64,000 bases of DNA from Ilex aquifolium (taxonomy: Eukaryota; Streptophyta; Magnoliopsida; Aquifoliales; Aquifoliaceae). The position numbers and the translations under genes were made by a program. The stretch lies in NCBI GenBank assembly GCA_951799425.1, contig OX637407.1, forward strand, positions 503,501 to 567,500, given 5' to 3'. Under the pieces are notes generated by a model. The model was not told the DNA's origin, did no database searches, and saw only the letters and a program-made list of their open reading frames with translations. Position 1 is the first letter of the stretch, and the number at the start of each line of letters is the position of its first letter. Below, piece by piece: positions 56,259 to 64,000 of the stretch.

Positions 56259-58049
56259 GAACCCCATTATGTGTATATGACTTATAGAGATTGGTGAGTG
56301 TCACTCTCCCTTGAGTTCAATGCAAGAAGTGGGGAAATTGTGTGTGGATGAACAAAAACATACATGTGTGCAAAAGTACTCCCCAAGCATAGAGAGACTT
56401 ACAATGTCGTGTTTTACTTGGAATGAGTATTCCAAGGTCATCTCCTCGGGGAAGCCGAGGTAGGGTATTTTTGAAGAGTGTTTTCTGAAAAAAGTGAAAA
56501 TTGAAAAATCTTATGATTTGAGATTTGGCAAGTTATGAGTTAGGAAATATGAAAGAAAGTAAGTTTGGCTAATCCATAGAGGTCATTCCAATGGGAATGC
56601 CAAATCGACTCATTTCATTCAACCAATGGTGTCTCGGTGTTTGATTGATTCGTAGAAAGTGAGGGACTAGTGTAGTTGTGTTGGACAAGCGCATACCCCG
56701 TGACAAGTCTACGGTGTATCAAAAGACCACAACCACATCCGCACTCAACATAGTCAAACCAAACACTTTACACTACGAGGAAGAATGGAAGAGAGTCAAT
56801 TTCACATACCCAAGAGGAAATCCCTCTTGGATTAGCCAACTAAAAGTTTAGCTATGCATGATAAAAGCAAGAACAAACATGAAGTAGAGAAACATGGTCG
56901 TGAAATCAAACATGAACTTGTAATAATGTAAGAAGGAGTTTTAAACTACAAAAGAAAAACATTCATACCCAAAATTTAAAGCTTAAAGGAAATACGACCC
57001 AAATGTAGAAATGAACCACAAGAAAACTTAACTGAACTTAATTACAACTTGATTAAAAGAGATTAGTGCAAAATGGAAAGATTACATGTGAAATGGAGCT
57101 TACTACAATGAAATGGTGAAGGAAAATGTAAAACTCAGCTTTCTCTCTCTAAAAATTCATCTTCTACCTTGGATCTTCTCTCTCTAAAAGTATGATAATC
57201 TAAAATTGTGTGAAGGAACTCCCATTTTCGTCCATCCCCCTCTCCCTTAACATGAGTGGCTGACTTGGAGTGAGTGGAGAGAGATTGTCCACAAAAGCTT
57301 CCAAAATCAGTCAAAGCATGGTCCTCCCATGCTTTTTCAACCACTCCCTCTCTCTACATTGGCCACCCACTCCCTCTTGCTTAAAATTTGAAAATAGGGG
57401 ATAGGAGATCATCATGGAGTGTTAGAAATGTCAAAGCATGGATTAGGTGACAAAAGGTAGGCCCCCGTAGTTGGTGGAGTCGTTTGGAGAAGGATTTGGG
57501 CTTTCTGGGCATCTTGTAACGGTGGCTCATAAGGCTCCTACCGGTACCTCATTTCCAGTAGGGTCTTCTACCGGTAGCTCGTAAGGCTCCTACTGGTAGT
57601 TCATTTCTAAATTTTGTAAATTTGCCATAACTTTTGATCCCACCGTCTGATTAAACTAAAATTTTGACACAAGATAGAGAACATCTAGATCAACAAATTT
57701 CATGTTTTAAACTTTTTTAAATTCAAAGTGGATCATTGTCAAAAATATAAAATACCGGGGTACTACTACCAAATGGTGTGGGTACCGATACCAATATTCC
57801 AGGTACCGGTACCTCCTTGATTTCTTTCACTTTTAAGCCTCCAAATCCTTATGTAATGTATTCATCTCTTCACCACTCATCCACACTTAGTTGTAGGATT
57901 CCAAAAAGCGTCATTTACCTTATGATTACATGTAACATCAAAATTTTCATATTATACACAAATTCAAATAACTCTAAGTAATTAAATGCAAAGTTGAGTC
58001 AAAATACATGTAATGAGGCTGTTAAATATGCAATATTACGCGTTCATCA
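56259..58049 (-). mobile_element. Athila-type LTR inserted in Tat pol, copy B
   Basis: Counterpart of 15,285-17,075; cassette clusters near 57,534-57,594 and 57,759-57,809. Left edge approximate. Confidence 0.8.
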
Positions 58050-58505
58050 AATGGCTCTCATGGCATTGAGGGAAGGCCTCCCCAAGAGGACATTGTATGA
58101 TGAAGGAGTGTCCACGACCAAGAACCTTACGGTTGTTGTTGACTGGCAAGGAGGATCTCCCAGGGTGAGGACAGGCTGAATTGAGCCTAGGGGAAGCACC
58201 CTCTCCCCTGAGAATCCAAGCAGATGAGTCCTTACTAGCTCGAGCCTATCTCTGTCGATGTCCATCTTGTCAAAGGCAGAGGTGAAGATGATGTCAGTAG
58301 AGCTTCCATTGTCGATAAGAACTCCATGGATGATTTTGTTGGCAATGATTGCTCTTACTACCAAGGGATCGTCATAGGGATGCTGGCAGCCTTGCATGTC
58401 TGAGTCAGAGAAAGTAATATCCATGCTTAGTCGAGTAGTTTTGGACACAGCTTGCACTTCCAAAACGTGTAGCAGAGGCTTTTCTGGCTGAGCTAGTTTT
58501 CCCAC
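58050..58505 (-). pseudogene. Tat-type protease region, copy B
   Basis: Counterpart of 17,076-17,531; the block reads LLGFSGERVLPLGSI, matching the family consensus at the Gly. Confidence 0.85.
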
Positions 58506-58644
58506 CCCCAGCGAATCCTCCTGATATTACCCTTATCTCTCCCAAGGGCTGTTGATGTGGCAAAAGAGCGTGTCGTTGGGGTGCTAGAGATAGGTGAGCT
58601 CGATTCTGATTGTCTTACGCCACGAAATGGTGCAGCTACTCACT

Positions 58645-59990
58645 CTAAATTAGGAACTTGATCTCCTTCTTCAGTTGGATGAAATCATCAATGAGATGGT
58701 CATGGTCCCAGTGATACTCACAATACTTCGTTGCGTCCCGTTTGGCGAGGTCAGCCTTCATCCACATTGGCCACCTTAGGAATTTCTCGTTATGTACTTC
58801 ATAAAGCACTTGGGACATTGTGGCATTGAGAGGAATGAACTGTCGTGGTGCATACCTCGGATGTAGCTCTTGAGGTGGTGGTCCCAAGCGATCTCTTATA
58901 TCCCCTCTTTGGGGAGTGTTCTCTGTCTCTTCGTGGAGAGCGTTCTCAACTCCTCTCCTTTCTTGGACTTCGGTCCTTCCTTTTCTCCTTCTCCTTGTGG
59001 GTAGTCAAGCTCCCAACCTTGGAGAGGAGAGCTTCCTCGCCATTAATATATTTCTCCGCCTTGGCAAGGATCTCAGCCAATCAGGATTGTGGATTCTTGG
59101 AGATCGAGAACATTAGATCTTTGGACTGAACTCCTAGCCTGGTGATGAATGCGGTGAGGGAAAAATTCTCATCAAGCACGTCTACTTTCAAAGATTCTGA
59201 GTTAAATCTCTTAACGTAGCTTCGTAGTGTCTCATTTGGCCCTTATTTCACGTTCAGTAAATGGTAACTCGGCTTCCGATAAGTTTGAGCTCCAATGAAA
59301 TGTGACATGAATGAAACTGAGAGCTCTTTGAAAAAAGAAATAGAAGCTGGGGTCAGCCTGTTGAACTAGGCTAAGGTTGAGCCCTTCAGTGTGATAGCGA
59401 AAGCTCGGCATTATATTGGGTCTTGATAACCATACAACTCCATCTTGTTCTTGTAGGTGTTGAGATGGTCCATGGGATCCCTTGTCCCATCAAAGGCCTC
59501 TATATGCAGTATTCTGAACTTTGATGGAAGAAGGAAATTAGCACGTCTATAGTGAAGGGAGATTTTGTCTTCTGGATCAGGGCATCCATATACATAGGGG
59601 GTTTGCCCCTCACGGCCTCTTTCATGCGGCTGAGCTCCTGTTGAATCTCCTTGAAGCGTTGTTCCCAAAACTGTTCCTTTCTTTCCTACTAGAATGGGGG
59701 GGGGGGCTCATTCCTATGAATTCCCCTGTTCTAGTTTTGTACTTCCTCTTCATCCTCGTTCCTTTGAACTTGACGGTGGGCATTGCCAACTGTCTAGCTG
59801 CGCTCATCCCCCCCATGATGTCCCTTAGGGGATTGAGATGTTGATGTTCCCCCTATGAGGGATCATTATGGGCTGGTTGTGCCCTCTGGGGACGTTGGAT
59901 GAGGTTCAGTAACTCCTCATTCTGCTGGAGGAGGCGTTGATTGGCTAGGTGAAGGGTCTCAAGCTCGTTATTTGGAGGAGGATCCACCAT
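58645..59990 (-). pseudogene. gag: Tat-type gag region, copy B
   Basis: Counterpart of 17,671-19,024. 58,645-58,887 is open over the knuckle-like end (KRDATKYCEYHWDHDHLIDD). Confidence 0.75.
59696..59706 (+). repeat. G11 homopolymer
   Basis: Eleven G here against nineteen at 18,722. Confidence 0.9.
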
Positions 59991-60166
59991 GGGTGGGTCA
60001 ACTCTGGATCAGACAAGAAATCATAAGGATTTTCCTACTATCTTCCAGTGGTAACCTTTTGTTGGTTATGTAATCAGAGGGGGTTTATTTAACTTCTGCA
60101 GATATTACGCGTATAAACCATCAATTACTGAAGATGATCAGTAGTATTTTTTACAGGAAGAGTCGT

Positions 60167-60184
60167 TCCCACAAACGACACCAA
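60167..60184 (-). other. Primer-binding site of the Tat element, copy B
   Basis: Same TTGGTGTCGTTTGTGGGA as at 19,201. Confidence 0.75.
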
Positions 60185-60185
60185 C

Positions 60186-62137
60186 TGATGGTGTGTATAG
60201 CACGATAGAGCCGAGTTTGGGGATTAAGGATCAGTGAATGACTCAGTCTGAGCTCCCAGGCTCTTTGGGAGTTGGGCAGGGGAAATGGGATTAACACACA
60301 GAGAGTTTATAGTGGTGCACCAGCTCGAGAGCTCGGCTAATCCATTCTCAAGGGAGTTGTTGTCCGAATTGGGTATTGACAATTAACGTGCAAGTATACA
60401 CGATCAACAAGTAATAAAGTGATAAGTAGAGTATCGTTCCCACGGAGAATTATTAATAATAAATTTCAAACACTAACTTTATATCAATTCAATTTTATTT
60501 AAACAATTGGAATTGAACTATGGAATGAATAATTTAAACTAAATCTAAACTTAATAATCAAAGATTGAATTTAACGGATAAAAGAAGTTAAGATTACAAC
60601 TTCCCCTAATGCTTCGTATAAATATTTCCACTCTCTTTCCAGTTAATTGATCAAATTGAATTGTTAACTGAGACTTCAAAAGTATTTATCAAACCTCTTC
60701 CGATAGTAAGATAAGCATATCTCTCCCAATTAAATTGCTATATTCCTATGCAAAATAAGTTGGAATAGATTCATTAAGTTCAAACTCTCATACAAGTTAT
60801 ACACGGCATATATGTATATTCCTATCCTATACATAAACCCAACAATTCAATCCGAAGAAGAATTAACCAGACGCATGTCATCATATTCAGATCTAAACCT
60901 AGAATTCATCTCCCAATTTCATCTAGGTTATCAAATTAATTGATGGCCAAACAATTATATATTAAACACAAAATACGACAAACAACTCATATATGATCAA
61001 CAAGAACTAGAAATGAGAGTAGATAAATTTAACTAGACATTAGGTTCCGTTGCAACCTTAATAAAGATTTAGTTCATAATGTAATTGAAAAACATCCTTC
61101 TCAAATTAAACAACATCTTAGAAAATCAAGAACTAAAAGTAAGAGAAAAGAATGAAAACTTAGTTGCAATCTTCAATTCCTCTCTAGCCTTCAAGCCCGA
61201 TTTTCTTCGTGTCGGTTTCTTCGATTCTTGCCTTCAATTTTATTCTATTCCTTGGTATTTTCTCTTTTTTTCCAGCCCCCAAAGTCAGTATTTTTATATC
61301 CCCATCAAACCCTAGCACATAGGAGGCATTAGAGTCCAATTTCGGGTCAAAAACGAGTCATAATTCGCGTCCAACTTCCCCTACCAGCGCAGCTGCGCCA
61401 AAATCAGCGCAGGTGCGCTGATTTACTGCCCTTGTGGCGCAGGGGCGCTGGTTTTGGTGCAGGGGCACTGACCCCTTTAAAGCCTAGCATCTTCCCTTGT
61501 TGCTTAGCCTTCAAAAATCTAACATTTTGGCTCCAAATTGACGTTGTTTCCTTCCAAATCATATTGTTTGCTTCCAAATGATCATCCCTACAAAATAACA
61601 TCAAAACACACAAAACAAATAAAAATGAACATAAAATAATTGAAAACTTGCAAATTCCTCAAGCCGAAAGTACGCAATTCGTAGGTATAAAACCGACTCA
61701 TCAGGAGTCTCTTACTCCTGGAAAATATATTGATAAAGGGGGGATTACACAGGGCATTTGCTCAAGCTACAATTTTTTTTCTATGGCGTTGTCGAGGGTT
61801 ATGCCTTTTATTTATAGCTGCTCCTGGGCATTGCCTGATCTCTGGCGTGATCCTTGCCTCCTTCTAACGGTTGCGACTATCATGCAACGGCTATGGAGGG
61901 TGTTAGGGCGGTTGTGACTTTTCTGCTTGGATATACATCTGTTACTATTGTTAGTATTTGGGTGGCACTTGGATGGAAGGCAGATGTCTTCTGTGTTGCC
62001 CTTGTGGAGGTGCAGTTGCAAGGATGGGATGTCTGAGCTTGGGTTTCTTGGCCATCCAGGATGGGCTGAGTGCCTGAGTTGGGAAGGTCCAAGGTAAATA
62101 CCCGAGCTCAACCTTAGGTATTTTTTGGGTATCATCA
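60186..62137 (-). repeat. Tat-element 5' LTR, interrupted, copy B
   Basis: Counterpart of 19,220-21,167, with the same solo LTR inside. Confidence 0.65.
60358..61703 (-). mobile_element. Solo LTR inside the Tat LTR, copy B
   Basis: 1,346 bp, flanked by GGAGT at 60,353-60,357 and 61,704-61,708, exactly as in copy A. Confidence 0.85.
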
Positions 62138-63933
62138 AGTCTCATCATATGCATATAATTCAAATAATTGGCAGATTAATACTCAATTTTTTTGCAGAGA
62201 AACCGTTACGTATATAAATCAGTCAAAAAAAGTTTTCATCACAGACTCTAATTAAAATGAAAAAAAAAATTAAAATTTAAGCAAATCTTGCATCACAAAC
62301 TAGTCCACCCCCAACCTAAATTATGCATTGTTTTCAATGAATGATAAAAACACGAAACATCATAAAATTTAATCAAGGTAGGGTACGAGAAATACCTGTG
62401 ACCTCCAAAATCATCAAGCTATCACTAAAAACAACTTTAGAAAGAAAAATTAAACATAAACAATAGAAAATTCTACTATACAATATAATACAAAATAGTT
62501 TCACAACCATTATTAAGTTCAATCTAAATTCCAATCTGAGTTGTTCACCCTACCATCTTTCAATACCCCATTCATCTTATCATGTCTTAGCTGCCACCGG
62601 CTCTCGCTACACTCCCCAGTTCTGCGAAAAATTTAAAGAATTATTAATATATAAGGACTTAGAACATCCACCAGTACCTCCATCATAAACTAAATTGGGC
62701 AAACAAAGTTGAGAGGGATCTAGACAACAAGATGTATTTAATTGATTTCCCACAATAGAATCAATCATATATACTTTGTGGAAATTAGACTCCTCCCTAG
62801 GTTGTTTGTCATCATTAAAAACATTGAATTCCATCATCATATTTCCAAAAGAAAGCTTCATGAACCCAATCCTACAATTAATTAGAGCATTAGACATTGT
62901 AAGGAAGGGTCGACCAAGTATGAAGGGAATTTGACTCACTGAATGCATGACTAGTTGGGTGTCTAAAACAATGAAGTCAACAGGGAAATAAAACTTGTCC
63001 ACTTGAACAAGTACATCCTCAACTATTCCCCTAAGAATTTTAATAGAATGGTCGGCCAACTGAAGTGTGATGCGGGTAGGCTTGAGCTCGCCTAATCAGA
63101 ACTATTGGTTGACAGAGTAAGGGAGTAAGTTGACACTGACCCCAAGATCAAGCAAAGCTTGCTCAATCTTAAAGTTTCCTATGACAAAAGAAATAGCAGG
63201 ACACCTAAGATCTTTGAATTTAGGGAGAGTCTTGCGTTGGATAATGGCACTAGCCTGTTCAGTCAAAAAGACTTTTTTCTGAAAATTTTGACTTATCTTA
63301 ACCGTGCAAGTCCTTTAGGAACTTGGCATAGAAGGGACCTATTATATGGCATCCAAAAGTAGTATATTGATTTTTACTTGCTTAAAAAGCTCATAAATAT
63401 TGGCACAATTGCTCAACTTCTGGGATTTCTTGAGTCTCTGAGGGAAGGGAACGGGAATAGGACATGGAGGCTCCTCAACCTCTGTGGACTCAATCTCATC
63501 AGGAGAGACTTGAACAGGCTCAACCATTGGTGTAGGAATAGACTCAATGAGTGTTTGTGGTATGCCTTTGTCAATTATTTTACCACTCCTCAGAGTGGTG
63601 ACGGCTTGGACATGTTCATGATAAGGGTCCATGGAAGTAGAATTGCCTATGTGAAACTGACCTTGAGGAGGTTTTGGTTGGGTAGGGAATTTTCCCTTTT
63701 CTAGGTTGGCCATCGACTAGGTTAGTTTCTACATGTGCCCTTTCAAATCATTTAAAGATTGTGTAGTCTGGGCTTTTAATTATGTAAATTTACTGTAGGC
63801 CTGTGAGTTTTGATTATTATATTGCATTTAGGCCTACATGAATTGATTTAGTGCATCCTCCAGACTAGGTTTGTGGTGTGGCTGGTAAGGTAGATATTTT
63901 TATGGCTATGCTGGTGGTGATGGTGGTTGGGCT
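62138..63933 (-). pseudogene. Athila gag-protease remnant, copy B
   Basis: Counterpart of 21,168-22,963: gag end at 63,342-63,713, protease end at 62,607-63,059. Confidence 0.8.
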
Positions 63934-64000
63934 TGTAAAACTCAAGAAAAATTTAAATTTTTATGAAAAATGGCAAAATGCTAATTAGCCGCTATGGTAC
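63934..64000 (+). repeat. Start of the Tekay-like LTR, copy B
   Basis: First 67 bases of the LTR that begins at 22,964; cut by the window end. Confidence 0.8.

Larger units (their letters stand above)
51729..62137 (-). mobile_element. Tat-lineage gypsy element, copy B
   Basis: Duplicate of 10,757-21,167 with the same inner insertions. Differences are scattered substitutions, a shorter G run and a 4-base indel near 62,117. Broken, many breaks. Confidence 0.85.
45037..64000. repeat. Segmental duplication, copy B
   Basis: Partner of 4,068-23,030 in the same orientation. It differs in having fewer 953-bp units to its left (three here against at least five), one longer palindromic minisatellite in the Tekay LTR, a 15-bp loss in a palindromic cassette near 51,440, and an 11-base instead of a 19-base G run at 59,696. 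A tandem duplication of about 41 kb, a more complex rearrangement, or wrongly joined haplotypes in the assembly would all look like this. Confidence 0.95.

Overview
The window is repeat-rich flowering-plant DNA, most likely pericentromeric or other heterochromatin. I found no host gene, rRNA or tRNA gene. Nearly every base belongs to nested Ty3/gypsy LTR retrotransposons of three lineages recognisable from protein motifs: a Tekay/Del-type chromovirus, a Tat-type (Retand/Ogre-like) element with a second RNase H and an antisense ORF, and several Athila-type elements or LTRs. The species cannot be named from the sequence.

Layout. 1-8,368: minus-strand Tekay-type element whose gag/protease segment is amplified as 953-bp tandem units, ending in a 2.5-kb LTR. 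8,369-10,754: Athila-like LTR fragment holding a solo Athila LTR with 5-bp target duplications. 10,757-21,167: minus-strand Tat element carrying an inserted Athila-type LTR in pol, a solo LTR in its own 5' LTR, and a 27-bp hairpin array. 21,168-22,963: Athila gag-protease remnant. 22,964-24,815: diverged Tekay-like LTR, plus strand. 24,828-36,543: plus-strand Athila element with gag, protease, RT, RNase H, integrase, a third ORF and a 3' LTR. 36,544-39,520: two minus-strand Athila remnants. 39,521-49,356: second Tekay-type element with a long open pol frame. 49,357-64,000: near-identical second copy of 8,369-23,030.

The largest feature is the segmental duplication. At least 19 kb (4,068-23,030 and 45,037-64,000) occurs twice, 40.97 kb apart, including identical nested insertions and their target-site duplications. 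The two copies therefore share a single insertion history. They differ by scattered substitutions and by minisatellite length changes.

The parts work only as retroelement parts: LTR promoters, primer sites, polypurine tracts, gag and pol remnants. All the elements look broken, with several breaks each. The signals least explained by standard annotation are small nucleic-acid structures. They are a palindromic cassette about 240 bp into every Athila-type LTR here, with different sequence in each family; a promoter-proximal hairpin in Tekay LTRs with a compensatory change; a 27-bp array whose hairpin stems co-vary; a stem-loop just before the Athila polypurine tract; and a long foldback conserved inside Athila LTRs.
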